A stretch of 64,000 nt of DNA from Propionivibrio limicola (lineage in GTDB: Bacteria; Pseudomonadota; Gammaproteobacteria; Burkholderiales; Rhodocyclaceae), in assembly GCF_009469695.1 (NCBI RefSeq), contig NZ_SSSR01000014.1, positions 1 to 64,000 of the forward strand. Direction: 5' to 3'. Below the pieces are notes generated by a model, which had not been told where the DNA came from, did not search any database, and worked only from the letters and a program-made list of their open reading frames with translations. The translations under genes and the position numbers were made by a program. Shown piece by piece: positions 18,030-28,425 of this stretch; the stretch's first letter is position 1; each line of letters opens with the position of its first letter.

Positions 18030-18434
18030 TCAGTATTTGTCGCTGAAACCGTGGATTTGCCGCCGTGCCTTTTTCGTCGGGCGGCCGCGCAGATCACTGC
18101 CCGGCGTGGGCGCTAGGCGTTGCGCTTCCTTGACCGTCTCGCGCCGCGTTTTGCTTTCCTCGGTTTCTTCGTAAAGCGCCTGGGCTTCGCTGGCCGGGCG
18201 GCGCTGTTCGTTGAGCCCTTTCACTTCCACGGTGAAGCGGGTGTCGGCGGCGGTGATGTCGAGCGTATCGCCGGGGCGAACGTCGCGTGCCGGTTTGACG
18301 GTCGTGCCGTTGAGCTTGACGTGGCCGGCGTGGATGGCTTCGGTGGCCAGCGACCGCGTCTTGAAGAAGCGGGCGGCCCACAGCCATTTGTCGATGCGCT
18401 GCTGCGCAGGCGGGAGTTTTTCGGGGCGGTTCAT
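18030..18434 (-). CDS. hslR: Hsp15-type S4 RNA-binding protein
   Basis: A 134-residue protein with an S4 domain at residues about 13-75 (RIDKWLWAARFFKTRSLATE, then HAGHVKLNGTTVKPARDVRP) and a basic C-terminal tail containing LRGRPTKKARRQIHGF. This is the Hsp15 pattern: the protein binds stalled 50S subunits carrying nascent-chain tRNA and helps recycle them after heat stress. Length and tail are normal for the family. It lies 13 bases after the RND permease stop on the same strand and may be the last gene of that transcript. Confidence 0.88.
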   Translation of the reverse strand: MNRPEKLPPAQQRIDKWLWAARFFKTRSLATEAIHAGHVKLNGTTVKPARDVRPGDTLDITAADTRFTVEVKGLNEQRRPASEAQALYEETEESKTRRETVKEAQRLAPTPGSDLRGRPTKKARRQIHGFSDKY

Positions 18435-18447
18435 GGTCTCTCAGGCG

Positions 18448-21400
18448 TCAGGCCGCCTCGTCGGCGGAATCGAAATGCAGGTGCGCGGCTTCTTCCTTGC
18501 GCGTCAGGCGGTCGAGGTAGAGGTGGACGACCGGCGTCAGGTACAGGGTCAGGAACTGCGAGAGCAGCAGGCCGCCGACGACGGCGATGCCGAGCGGCTG
18601 CCGCACTTCGGCGCCGGCGCCGATGCCGAGCGCGATGGGCAGCGTGCCGACGAGCGCGGCGAGCGTCGTCATCATGATCGGGCGGAAGCGGATCAGGCAG
18701 GCTTCGAAAATCGCTTCGAACGCCGGGCGCTTTTCCAGCCGCTGCTTTTCGAGCGCGAAGTCGATCATCATGATCGCGTTCTTCTTGACGATGCCGATCA
18801 GCATGATGACGCCGACGAAGGCGTAGAGATTGAGGTCGATGCCGAAGAGAAGCAGCGTGATCAGCGCGCCGAGCGCCGCCGACGGCAGGCCGGAGAGAAT
18901 GGTCAGCGGGTGGATGAAGCTCTCGTAGAGGATGCCGAGCACGATATAGACGACGAGCACGGCGACGAGCAGCAGGATGCCGAGTCCCTTGACCGACGAT
19001 TCGAACGCCTGCGCCGTGCCTTGCAGGCTGGTGTTGAGCGAGGCGGGCAGGCGCAATTCCTGTTCGGCCACCTTGATGCGGTCGACGGCGTCGCCGAGCG
19101 AGACGCCGGGCAGCAGGTTGAAGGAGATCGTCACCGACGGCAGCTGCCCCTGATGGTTGACGGTCAACGCCTGCGTCTTGCGGGTGATGCGGGTCACGGT
19201 GTCGAGCGGGATGAGCTTGCCGCTGCCGGCGCGCACGTACAGTCGGGAAAGCATTGACGGGTCGATCTGGTATTCCGGCGCGACTTCGAGGATCACCTGA
19301 TACTGGCTCGCCGTGCCGTAGATCGTCGAAATCTGCCGTGCGCTGAAGGCGCTTTGCAGCGCGTCCTCGACCTGCGCGAAGGAAAGGCCGAGGCTGGCGA
19401 TCTTGTCGCGGTCGATGTCGAGCGCGACGACCGGACTCTGGTTGTTGAGGTTGCTGGTCACGTCGATGAAGCCGGGCAGCTGCCGGATGCGTTCGAGCAG
19501 CGTGTCGGTCCATTGATACAGCTCGCCCAGATCGGTGCTTTGCAGCGTGTATTGGTACTGCGCGGCGGTCACCTGGCCGCCGATGCGGATGGCCGGCGGG
19601 TTCTGCATATAAACCTTGATGCCCGGCACGGCGGCGAGCTTCGGGCGCAGTTGCTGGATGATCTCGTCGGCCGATAGCTCGCGCTCATGGCGCGGCTTGA
19701 GGACGAGGAACAGCGATCCGTTGTTCGAGGTGGCCCGCGGTCCGCCGGCACCGACCGCAGACATGAAGGTGTGAATGTTAGGGTTCTGGGCGATGATGGC
19801 GGCGACGGCGCGCTGGTGCTCGACCATGGCGGCGAAGGAGATGTCCTGTGCGCCTTCCGTGGATACGCTGATCTGGCCGCTGTCGCCGCTCGGCAGGAAG
19901 CCTTTCGGTGTGTGCACGAACAGGATGGCGCTGAGCGCGATGGAGAGCGCGAATCCGGCCATGACGAGGCGCGGGCGGGCCATCGACCAGCGCAGCGTCC
20001 ATTCGTAGCCGGCCAGCAGCGCGTCGAAGAAACGCTCGAAGGCGCGAAAGACGCGGCCGTGCTCTTCCGGCGCGGCGTGTTTCAGATAGCGGCTGCACAG
20101 CATCGGCGTCAGCGTCAGCGAGACGATCCCCGAGACGAGGATGGCGGCACAGATGGTGACGGCAAACTCGTGCAGCAATCGCCCGACGATGCCGCCCATG
20201 AACAGCACCGGGATGAACACGGCGATCAGCGACACGGTCATCGAGATGATCGTGAAGCCGATTTCGCGCGAGCCCTTGATCGCCGCCTGCAACGGCGTCT
20301 CGCCGAGTTCGACGTGGCGGACGATGTTCTCCAGCATGACGATGGCGTCGTCAACGACAAAGCCGACGGCCAGCGTGAGCGCGAGCAGCGAGAGGTTGTC
20401 GAGGCTGTAGCCGAGCACGTGCATGACAGCGAAGGTGCCGATCACCGAAATCGGCAGGGCCAGCGCCGGAATCGCCGTCGCCGACAGGTTGCGCAGGAAA
20501 AGCAGGATGACCAGGATGACGAGAAAACCGGCCAGCAGCAGGGTGAATTGCACGTCGATGATCGACTCGCTGATCGACAGGCTGCGGTCGTAGAGCGTGG
20601 TCATCTCGATCGCCGCCGGCAGCGTCGCCTGAAAGCCGGGCAGGACGCGCTTGATCGAGTCCACGGTCTCGATCGTGTTGGCCCCCGGCTGGCGCTGGAT
20701 GGCGAGCACGATGGCGCGCTTGTCGACGTTCCAGCTGGCGATGCGCTTGTTCTCGACGCCGTCGATTGGCGTGGCGACTTCTTCCAGCCGCACCGGCGCG
20801 CCGTTGCGCCAGGCGACGACGAGCGGCCGGTAGGCGGAGGCGGAGGTGAGCTGGCCGTTCGACTTGATGGCGAACGCCTGATGCGTGCCGTCGATGAGGC
20901 CGAGCGGCTGATTCACGTTGGCTTGGGCGATGGCTTGCTGCAGCTCGTCGATGCCGAGGCCGCGCGCGGCCAGCTGATCCGGATTGGCCTGGATGCGCAC
21001 GGCGTGTTTTTGTGAGCCGAAGACGAGCACCTGCGCGACGCCGGCGATGGTTGAGAGCCGTTGCGCGAGCTGCGTTTCGGCGTATTCGTTGACCACCGGC
21101 AGCGGCAGTGTCGGCGCGGAGAGCGCGATGTAGAAAATCGGCGAGTCGGCCGGATTGACCTTGCGGAACGACGGCGGGCTCGGCATGTTCGAGGGCAGCT
21201 TGCGCTGCGCGGCGGCGATCGCCGATTGCACGTCCTGCGCCGCCGCGTCGATGTTGCGGTTGAGCGAGAACTGCAGCGTGATCGAGGTCGTCCCTTGCGC
21301 GCTCGTCGAACTCATCGATTCGAGGCCGGCGATCGTCGAAAACTGGCCTTCGAGCGGCGTGGCGACGGCGGAGGCCATCGTTTCCGGCGCGGCGCCGGGC

Positions 21401-21552
21401 AGGCTGGCGCTGACCGAGATGGTCGGAAAATCGACGTTGGGCAGTTCGGAGACAGGCAGCGCCCGGTAGGCGATGAAGCCGAAGATGACGAAAGCCGCCA
21501 TCAGCAGCGTCGTCATCACCGGGCGGCGGATGCAGAGCTCGGGCAGGTTCAT
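18448..21552 (-). CDS. RND efflux permease of the HAE1 (MdtB/AcrB-like) type
   Basis: A 1034-residue inner-membrane transporter with twelve expected transmembrane helices: a first helix in VMTTLLMAAFVIFGFIAY, a large periplasmic loop, helix 4 with the paired proton-relay Asp in AVGFVVDDAIVMLENI, a second periplasmic loop after about residue 560, and closing helices. Proton-driven drug or metal efflux is expected. HAE1-type sequence (no metal signature of CzcA type) favours organic substrates, as in the MdtBC group. It follows its adaptor on the same strand across a dyad repeat; no TolC-like outer-membrane gene is present, so it must recruit one from elsewhere. Confidence 0.9.
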   Translation of the reverse strand: MNLPELCIRRPVMTTLLMAAFVIFGFIAYRALPVSELPNVDFPTISVSASLPGAAPETMASAVATPLEGQFSTIAGLESMSSTSAQGTTSITLQFSLNRNIDAAAQDVQSAIAAAQRKLPSNMPSPPSFRKVNPADSPIFYIALSAPTLPLPVVNEYAETQLAQRLSTIAGVAQVLVFGSQKHAVRIQANPDQLAARGLGIDELQQAIAQANVNQPLGLIDGTHQAFAIKSNGQLTSASAYRPLVVAWRNGAPVRLEEVATPIDGVENKRIASWNVDKRAIVLAIQRQPGANTIETVDSIKRVLPGFQATLPAAIEMTTLYDRSLSISESIIDVQFTLLLAGFLVILVILLFLRNLSATAIPALALPISVIGTFAVMHVLGYSLDNLSLLALTLAVGFVVDDAIVMLENIVRHVELGETPLQAAIKGSREIGFTIISMTVSLIAVFIPVLFMGGIVGRLLHEFAVTICAAILVSGIVSLTLTPMLCSRYLKHAAPEEHGRVFRAFERFFDALLAGYEWTLRWSMARPRLVMAGFALSIALSAILFVHTPKGFLPSGDSGQISVSTEGAQDISFAAMVEHQRAVAAIIAQNPNIHTFMSAVGAGGPRATSNNGSLFLVLKPRHERELSADEIIQQLRPKLAAVPGIKVYMQNPPAIRIGGQVTAAQYQYTLQSTDLGELYQWTDTLLERIRQLPGFIDVTSNLNNQSPVVALDIDRDKIASLGLSFAQVEDALQSAFSARQISTIYGTASQYQVILEVAPEYQIDPSMLSRLYVRAGSGKLIPLDTVTRITRKTQALTVNHQGQLPSVTISFNLLPGVSLGDAVDRIKVAEQELRLPASLNTSLQGTAQAFESSVKGLGILLLVAVLVVYIVLGILYESFIHPLTILSGLPSAALGALITLLLFGIDLNLYAFVGVIMLIGIVKKNAIMMIDFALEKQRLEKRPAFEAIFEACLIRFRPIMMTTLAALVGTLPIALGIGAGAEVRQPLGIAVVGGLLLSQFLTLYLTPVVHLYLDRLTRKEEAAHLHFDSADEAA

Positions 21553-21558
21553 TTTAAA

Positions 21559-21674
21559 AACCGCATTTAACGCAGAGAGCGCAGAGAAAAAGCAGAGAGA
21601 ACGGAGAGAAAGCGAAATAACAGAGATTTCTCTGCGCTCTCTGTAGCTCTGCGAGCTCTGCGTTGAAAGCGGTT
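21559..21674. repeat. Dyad repeat element, copy 2 (AACCG...CGGTT type)
   Basis: About 116 bases between the RND adaptor and permease. Outer arms (21559-21577 and 21656-21674) match at 17 of 19 positions, with ACGCAGAG/CTCTGCGT like copy 1 at 15100-15204. A second inner pair around GCGCAGAGA and TCTCTGCGC strengthens the stem. Within one operon, it could be processed or attenuate expression of the permease relative to the adaptor. Confidence 0.8.
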
Positions 21675-21693
21675 ATGGTGGAGGTTTTCAGGT

Positions 21694-22848
21694 TCATGAG
21701 GCATCGGTTGGGGCCGATCCGGCGTTCGTGTCTTTTCGCTTCTCTTCTGCCTTTTGCGGCTTTACCTTGGCGCCCGGCGTGAGGCGCAGCTGGCCGTCGG
21801 TAACGACGGTTTCTCCGCTCTTCAGCCCGCGGCTGACGGCGCTGCGTCCGCTGTCTTCGCCCGCAATGTCGACCCGGCGTACTTCGACGCTCTGGTCCGC
21901 GCTGACGACAAACACGAAATGGCCTTCCGGCCCCTGCTGGACGGCTTGGCTCGGGACGGTGACGGCGTCCTTGAGCGTGTCGAGGACGAGCGAAACATTA
22001 AGGAACTGCCCCGGCGTCAGCGTCTCCGGATCATTCCTGATTTCGGCCTTGAGCAGGATGGTGCCGGTGGCGGCGTCGACGGCGTTGTCGATGAAGCGCA
22101 CTTTCCCGGCCACGGCGGGGGCGGCGTTGGCACCGGGGCTGGCCGGCACCGTGATTTGTACGCCGAGTTCGCCCGCCTGCATGGCGGCGCGCACGGTGGG
22201 CAGATGTTTTTCCGGTAGCGCGAAGCCAACGAGCAGCGGCCGTACCCGGTTGATGACGGCAACCGCCGTGTCGTTGGCCTTGACCGACGAGCCGGGGAAA
22301 ACGAGGCGCGCGCCGATGACGCCGCTGATCGGGGCGCGGATCGTCGTGTAGGAATGCTGCACGCGGGCGAGTTCCGCCGCCGCCTGGCTGGCGCGCAGGT
22401 TGGCGGTGGCCGCCGTTTCGTTGGTGCGGACGTCGTTGAGTTTTTCGTCGGAGATGAAATTGCGTTCGCGCAGCGCCGTGTAGCGCACGGTGTCGGCGCG
22501 CAATTTTTCCTGCAGCGCCGTGTCGCGGGCCGTGTTGGCCTCGGCTTGCCGCAACCGGGCCGCGTAATCGGCCGGGTCGAGGCGGATCAGCACGTCGCCC
22601 TGCTTGACGTGCTGGCCTTCGGTGAAATGCACGCTGGCCACCTGCCCGTCGAGGCGCGCCTTGAGCGTCACGCTCTCGAAGGCTTCGGCGCGGCCGACCA
22701 TGCGCAGGCTGACCGGAACGTCGCGTGTTTCCGCTTGAGCGACAATGACCGGCACCGGTGGCGCCGCCTTTTTCGTGTCGCCACCCTTCGAGCAGGCGGT
22801 GGCGGCAACGACGCACGCAGCGAGCAGGGCGGCGCGCACGGGCGTCAC
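21694..22848 (-). CDS. RND periplasmic adaptor (membrane fusion protein), lipoprotein
   Basis: A 384-residue adaptor linking an RND permease to an outer-membrane channel. The first 19 residues are a lipoprotein signal peptide with the lipobox around C19 (AATACS). Then follow the lipoyl/barrel-sandwich halves (GQVASVHFTEGQHVKQGDVL near residue 70), an alpha-hairpin region (about 100-165) and a beta-barrel. Its ATG overlaps the lysA stop by 4 bases, so it is translationally coupled to a lysine biosynthesis gene, an unusual arrangement. The permease follows after a 141-base gap that holds a dyad repeat. Confidence 0.9.
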   Translation of the reverse strand: MTPVRAALLAACVVAATACSKGGDTKKAAPPVPVIVAQAETRDVPVSLRMVGRAEAFESVTLKARLDGQVASVHFTEGQHVKQGDVLIRLDPADYAARLRQAEANTARDTALQEKLRADTVRYTALRERNFISDEKLNDVRTNETAATANLRASQAAAELARVQHSYTTIRAPISGVIGARLVFPGSSVKANDTAVAVINRVRPLLVGFALPEKHLPTVRAAMQAGELGVQITVPASPGANAAPAVAGKVRFIDNAVDAATGTILLKAEIRNDPETLTPGQFLNVSLVLDTLKDAVTVPSQAVQQGPEGHFVFVVSADQSVEVRRVDIAGEDSGRSAVSRGLKSGETVVTDGQLRLTPGAKVKPQKAEEKRKDTNAGSAPTDAS

Positions 22849-24113
22849 GGCAGCAGGCTTTCCAGCGCCAGCAGTTCCTCTACCGTTTCGCGGCGGCGGA
22901 TGAGGTGCGCCTGATCGCCGTCGACCATGACTTCGGCGACGCGCGGCCGGGTGTTGTAGTTCGAGCTCATCGCCATGCCGTAGGCGCCGGCCGACATGAT
23001 CGCCAGCAGATCGCCCGGCGCGATGGCGAGCGGACGGCTGTGGCCGAGGAAGTCGCCGGATTCGCAGATCGGGCCGACGATTTCCCAGCTGCTTGGAGCC
23101 GTATTGCGCGGCACGACCGGAACGATGTCGTGCCAGGCGTCGTAGAGCGCCGGGCGGGCGAGGTCGTTCATCGCCGCATCGACGATGGCGAAATTCTTCA
23201 CTTCGCCGGGCTTGAGGAATTCGACCTTGGTGAGCAGTGCGCCGGCGTTGCCGACGAGGCGGCGACCGGGTTCGAGCACGATCTTCAGCGAGCGCGCCTT
23301 GAGCTTTTTCAGGAGCGGTTGCAGGTAGCTATTGACGGTCGGCGCGCCTTCGTCCTGATAGCGGATGCCGAGGCCGCCGCCGAGGTCGATGTGGTGCAGC
23401 GTGATGCCGCTGGCGGCGAGCTGGTCGATGAGCAGCAGCACCTTGTCGAGCGCTTCGGCAAACGGCGACGGGTCGAGCAGCTGTGAGCCGATGTGGCAGT
23501 CGATGCCGGTCACCTCGATGTGCGGCAGCGCGGCGGCGCGCTGGTAGATGGCCAGCGCATCTTCATAGGCGACGCCGAACTTGTTTTCCTTGAGACCGGT
23601 CGAAATATACGGATGTGTCTTCGCATCGACGTTCGGATTGACGCGCAGGCTGATCGGCGCCTTGAGGCCGAGCGAGCCGGCGACGTCGTTCAGGCGTTCG
23701 AGTTCGGGCGCCGATTCGACGTTGAAGCAGAGGATGCCGGTCTTCAGGGCGAACGCCATTTCCTCGGCCGACTTGCCGACGCCGGAGAAAACGATCTTTT
23801 TCGGATCGGCGCCGGCGGCCAGTGCGCGCTGCAGTTCGCCGCCGGAAACGATGTCGAAGCCGGCGCCGCGACGGGCAAAAACGTTGAGCACGGCGAGGTT
23901 GGAGTTGGCCTTGACCGCGTAGCAGACGAGCGCGTCGACACCGGTCAGCTCGTTCAGGAATTCGTCGAGCGAGGCTTCGAGCGCCGCGCGCGAATAGACG
24001 TAGCAGGGCGTGCCGAAGCGCTCGGCGATGTCGGTCGCCGGGACCGATTCAACGTGTAGTTGGCCGTTCTTTACGGCGAAGAAAGGGGCGTGATGGGCGA
24101 GGTTGGCAGTCAT
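22845..24113 (-). CDS. lysA: Diaminopimelate decarboxylase
   Basis: A 422-residue PLP-dependent enzyme that converts meso-diaminopimelate to lysine, the last step of the pathway. The PLP lysine is K68 in VCYAVKANSN; phosphate-binding GGGLGIRY and the substrate-binding CESGDFLG motifs are present. Normal length. It starts 8 bases after lptM and overlaps the RND adaptor gene downstream by 4 bases. In Escherichia coli lptM lies next to dapF; here it lies next to lysA while dapF is 16 kb away. Confidence 0.96.
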   Translation of the reverse strand: MTANLAHHAPFFAVKNGQLHVESVPATDIAERFGTPCYVYSRAALEASLDEFLNELTGVDALVCYAVKANSNLAVLNVFARRGAGFDIVSGGELQRALAAGADPKKIVFSGVGKSAEEMAFALKTGILCFNVESAPELERLNDVAGSLGLKAPISLRVNPNVDAKTHPYISTGLKENKFGVAYEDALAIYQRAAALPHIEVTGIDCHIGSQLLDPSPFAEALDKVLLLIDQLAASGITLHHIDLGGGLGIRYQDEGAPTVNSYLQPLLKKLKARSLKIVLEPGRRLVGNAGALLTKVEFLKPGEVKNFAIVDAAMNDLARPALYDAWHDIVPVVPRNTAPSSWEIVGPICESGDFLGHSRPLAIAPGDLLAIMSAGAYGMAMSSNYNTRPRVAEVMVDGDQAHLIRRRETVEELLALESLLP

Positions 24114-24121
24114 GAGACGGA

Positions 24122-24304
24122 TTATTTGCTCGTGTTAGTATCGGAAGCCGGGTCGGTGGCGGGTGTTGCTGCTGGCGGCGCTTTCGGCGGCACCGGCATG
24201 TAAAGCGGGCCGCGCGTGCCGCAGGCGGAAAGCAGCAGCAACGCCAGCAGGCTGGCAAGGGTCAGCGAACGGGAGTGTGCGCAGGGCGAAGAATGTCGGC
24301 GCAT
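24122..24304 (-). CDS. lptM: LPS translocon maturation chaperone LptM (YifL)
   Basis: A 60-residue lipoprotein. A signal peptide (residues about 11-27, LTLASLLALLLLSAC) ends with a lipobox at C28, followed by CGTRGPLYMPVP, the short conserved LptM mature segment, and a Pro/Ala/Thr-rich tail. LptM helps oxidative maturation of the LptD/LptE translocon at the outer membrane. It is divergent from cyaY and followed by lysA, the conserved neighbourhood. The 35-base gap to cyaY must contain both promoters or their starts. Confidence 0.85.
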   Translation of the reverse strand: MRRHSSPCAHSRSLTLASLLALLLLSACGTRGPLYMPVPPKAPPAATPATDPASDTNTSK

Positions 24305-24339
24305 GGGTGAAACTCAAATGGAAAAAATGGTAGCACAGG

Positions 24340-24669
24340 ATGAATGAAAGCGAATTTGACGCGCTGGCCAATGCGGCCTTGGCGCGCATCGAAGCGGCCC
24401 TGGAAAAGGCGGTGGACGAGTCCGACGCCGATTTCGACTACGCGATGGTCAGCGCCGGCGTGCTCGAAATCGAGTTCGAAGACGGCAGCAAGATCATCGT
24501 CAACCGCCATGGCGCCGCGCAGGAAATCTGGGTCGCCGCACGTTCCGGCGGTTTCCACTTCAGGTGGGACGGCTCCGCGTGGCGCGATACGCGCGACGGT
24601 GGGGAATTGATGCAGGCGCTGTCGCGGCTGGTGTCGGCGCAGGCCGGGGTGGGGCTCAGTCTGGGGTGA
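24340..24669 (+). CDS. cyaY: Frataxin homologue CyaY
   Basis: A 109-residue protein of the frataxin family, which binds iron and regulates iron-sulfur cluster assembly on IscS/IscU. The acidic first helix (ESEFDALANAALARIEAALE), the ADFDYAMVSAGVLEIEFEDG strand region and the PQEIWVAARSGGFHF-like segment (here AAQEIWVAARSGGFHF) followed by WRDTRDGGEL are diagnostic. Complete length. Divergent from lptM, as in many proteobacteria. Confidence 0.93.
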   Translation: MNESEFDALANAALARIEAALEKAVDESDADFDYAMVSAGVLEIEFEDGSKIIVNRHGAAQEIWVAARSGGFHFRWDGSAWRDTRDGGELMQALSRLVSAQAGVGLSLG

Positions 24670-24726
24670 TTCGGAGGTAACCGGTTGGGCGCAGCAGCCG
24701 GGGCGAGGTGGTTCTACCTATCGTAT

Positions 24727-25029
24727 TTATAGGGGAAACCACACGCCCAGAAACAATTTTGCGCCTCCTGCCAGTACGAATAGACCTGCCGCAAGGGTCG
24801 CCAGCCACATGGCTATGCTGTCTTCAAAGCGAAGCAGTAAGCTCAAGAGCAAGCCTACGGCGACGAAGGCAAAACCCGTTGAGAGAAATATTGAGCCGAA
24901 AGTTGCTGCGGTCGATGGCATTAGCAGCTTCAGGAATAGGTTTATTGCGGCATAAACCGCTGCGAAAAGCCAGGTTTTCCTGAAGTGGTCGTTCGCTTTG
25001 GCGAGACCGATTAAGAGCAGAATATTCAT
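24727..25029 (-). CDS. Hypothetical membrane protein
   Basis: A 100-residue protein with three to four hydrophobic segments (about 2-8, 20-42, 43-68, 72-97) and few charged residues (KANDHFRKTW near the start, RFED in a loop). I do not recognise the family. It lies 19 bases after the larger membrane protein on the same strand, so the two are probably co-expressed. Codon use looks more AT-rich than in the neighbouring core genes, which suggests recent acquisition. Inner-membrane location is inferred from hydrophobicity only. Confidence 0.55.
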   Translation of the reverse strand: MNILLLIGLAKANDHFRKTWLFAAVYAAINLFLKLLMPSTAATFGSIFLSTGFAFVAVGLLLSLLLRFEDSIAMWLATLAAGLFVLAGGAKLFLGVWFPL

Positions 25030-25048
25030 AAGATTCTAAAACCTGAAT

Positions 25049-25513
25049 TCATCGGTCTGTCTTGTTTGACGGAGCTGTTCCGGTGGAATAAGGGGAGCGT
25101 TTTGCCAACATTGTCGCGACAACCGCAATCGCGGCTCCGAGAACTGCAAATGCCGGCGATGCAAGAAGAAAGCCTCCAAAAGCTATTTCTTGATCGATGC
25201 ACGCTTTACTAATCAGTGGGTCGCCGTCGTATCGAGTTGCCGGGTTGCACTCCGAGGCAAGGTAGTACTGAAGTGAGCAGACAATGAGGAGCGACAAGAC
25301 AGCGATCACAGCACCGAAGAACAATTGCCAACCAATTGAGGAAAGCGCAAACATCGCGGCGATGCGCGCAAATACGAGCGTGGATGCGGTTGCAACGAAA
25401 ACTAGCACAAGCAGACGGAGTGAAAATTCACCAACTGCCCATGGCCCAACAACGCAGGCCACAAGCAGTGCCGTAATGCCGAATGTCAAAATAAATATAG
25501 TTCGGGGTTTCAT
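25049..25513 (-). CDS. Hypothetical membrane protein
   Basis: A 154-residue protein with about four hydrophobic segments (residues about 7-25, 30-55, 60-85 and 110-135) and a loop between the third and fourth that contains two cysteines (SECNPATRYDGDPLISKACI), possibly disulfide-linked on the periplasmic side. Family not recognised. Its ATG follows within about 5 bases of the attC-like element at 25518-25575, as is common for integron cassette genes. The region is visibly less GC-rich than its surroundings. Confidence 0.55.
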   Translation of the reverse strand: MKPRTIFILTFGITALLVACVVGPWAVGEFSLRLLVLVFVATASTLVFARIAAMFALSSIGWQLFFGAVIAVLSLLIVCSLQYYLASECNPATRYDGDPLISKACIDQEIAFGGFLLASPAFAVLGAAIAVVATMLAKRSPYSTGTAPSNKTDR

Positions 25514-25517
25514 ATGT

Positions 25518-25575
25518 GCTTAATGTCGACGCTCAGAGGGCGAGCGACGCGTCCCTCGGTAGCGGCGGGTTAGCG
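25518..25575 (-). repeat. Possible degenerate attC (integron recombination) site
   Basis: Read on the minus strand, the element begins CGCTAACC and ends ATTAAGC; the latter matches the GTTRRRY core at 6 of 7 positions and the former matches only the YTAAC part of RYYYAAC. Between them the halves form an imperfect inverted repeat of about 58 bases, with GAGGG/CCCTC inside. A membrane protein gene starts about 5 bases after it, and an upstream small frame stops within it, as in cassette arrays. No integrase is in the window. Confidence 0.35.
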
Positions 25576-25706
25576 ATCTTGAACCGACGCGCTGGCCAAA
25601 CGAAAAAGGCAAACAAAACAATCTTAAAAGCAGCCCACAAAAGGGAAAAATCGAACCTGGCCCTTTTTGCAATGTTGCCTGCATGTAAAAGACGCTGTGT
25701 TCCCAA
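25533..25706 (-). CDS. Possible small membrane protein (57 residues)
   Basis: A short minus-strand frame from a TTG at 25706 (an in-frame TGA closes it a few codons upstream) to TGA at 25533-25535. It encodes a peptide with one strong hydrophobic segment, SLLWAAFKIVLFAFFVWP, then a basic ARRFK and NPPLPRDASLAL. The stop lies inside the attC-like element, as is typical of cassette genes. There is no strong ribosome binding site, so it may be the 3' part of a decayed gene. Family unknown. Confidence 0.3.
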   Translation of the reverse strand: MGTQRLLHAGNIAKRARFDFSLLWAAFKIVLFAFFVWPARRFKIANPPLPRDASLAL

Positions 25707-25760
25707 TATTTCTTGGGTGGATTGTCAGCGGATAGCCACCCCATGCGCTTGAAAAGAAAC

Positions 25761-25809
25761 GGGGACAGACCACGGTTTTGTGAATCTGCCGAATGGCCGA
25801 AACCGTGGT
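25761..25809. repeat. REP-like palindrome with GGGGACAGACC motif
   Basis: ACCACGGTTT (25769-25778) and AAACCGTGGT (25800-25809) are perfect complements around a 21-base loop that contains a smaller GCC/GGC dyad. The left arm is preceded by GGGGACAG. GGGGACAGACCACG-type sequences are, as I know them, recurrent in betaproteobacterial genomes beside IS200-like/RAYT transposases. No transposase is present here, so it is an orphan copy or a remnant. Confidence 0.5.
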
Positions 25810-26002
25810 TTGTTCTCTGTTACGCACGATGATTCCAGCTTTGGTCGGCTGGATATGTTTTCATCATTGGGTCGGTGAAGGATAAAGCGCGGCGGACGCG
25901 ATGTCCATTGGGTAATGCGGGTTGGGCAGAAAATGCTTGGCGTAAGACGAGGGCACGGTGCGCTGTCTTTGCTCTTTTGCGTCGCGCGTTGCGCGCGAGG
26001 TA

Positions 26003-26045
26003 GCGCCCCGAAGCCGGCTGAAGAGTGCCGTGTTCTTCGGGGCGC
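26003..26045 (-). terminator. Strong hairpin just after mrcA
   Basis: Eleven-base perfect arms, GCGCCCCGAAG (26003-26013) and its complement (26035-26045), with a 21-base loop, starting 12 bases after the mrcA stop on the minus strand. It lacks a T-tract, so it may stabilise the 3' end or act with Rho. Confidence 0.45.
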
Positions 26046-26057
26046 GATTGTTCCGGG

Positions 26058-28352
<2,295 letters not shown>

Positions 28353-28385
28353 GGCGGTCTTCCGCAGGAGTAATGGTGACCGCGC

Positions 28386-28391
28386 ATTATA
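28386..28391 (-). promoter_or_regulatory. Candidate -10 box for mrcA
   Basis: TATAAT on the minus strand, 34 bases upstream of the preferred TTG start. The -35 region is poor. It matters because it decides against the GTG start at 28400. Confidence 0.4.
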
Positions 28392-28425
28392 GATGCGCAC
28401 GCCGTGAAGTGTGCTGCGTGCCCGG

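Larger units (their letters stand above)
25514..26057. other. Gene-poor accessory interval with repeats
   Basis: No convincing large gene. It holds an attC-like element (25518-25575), a possible 57-residue membrane peptide on the minus strand (25533-25706), a REP-like inverted repeat (25761-25809), and a terminator-like hairpin beside mrcA (26003-26045). Short frames on both strands between 25820 and 26050 show no family features and run into mrcA in other frames. Confidence 0.6.
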
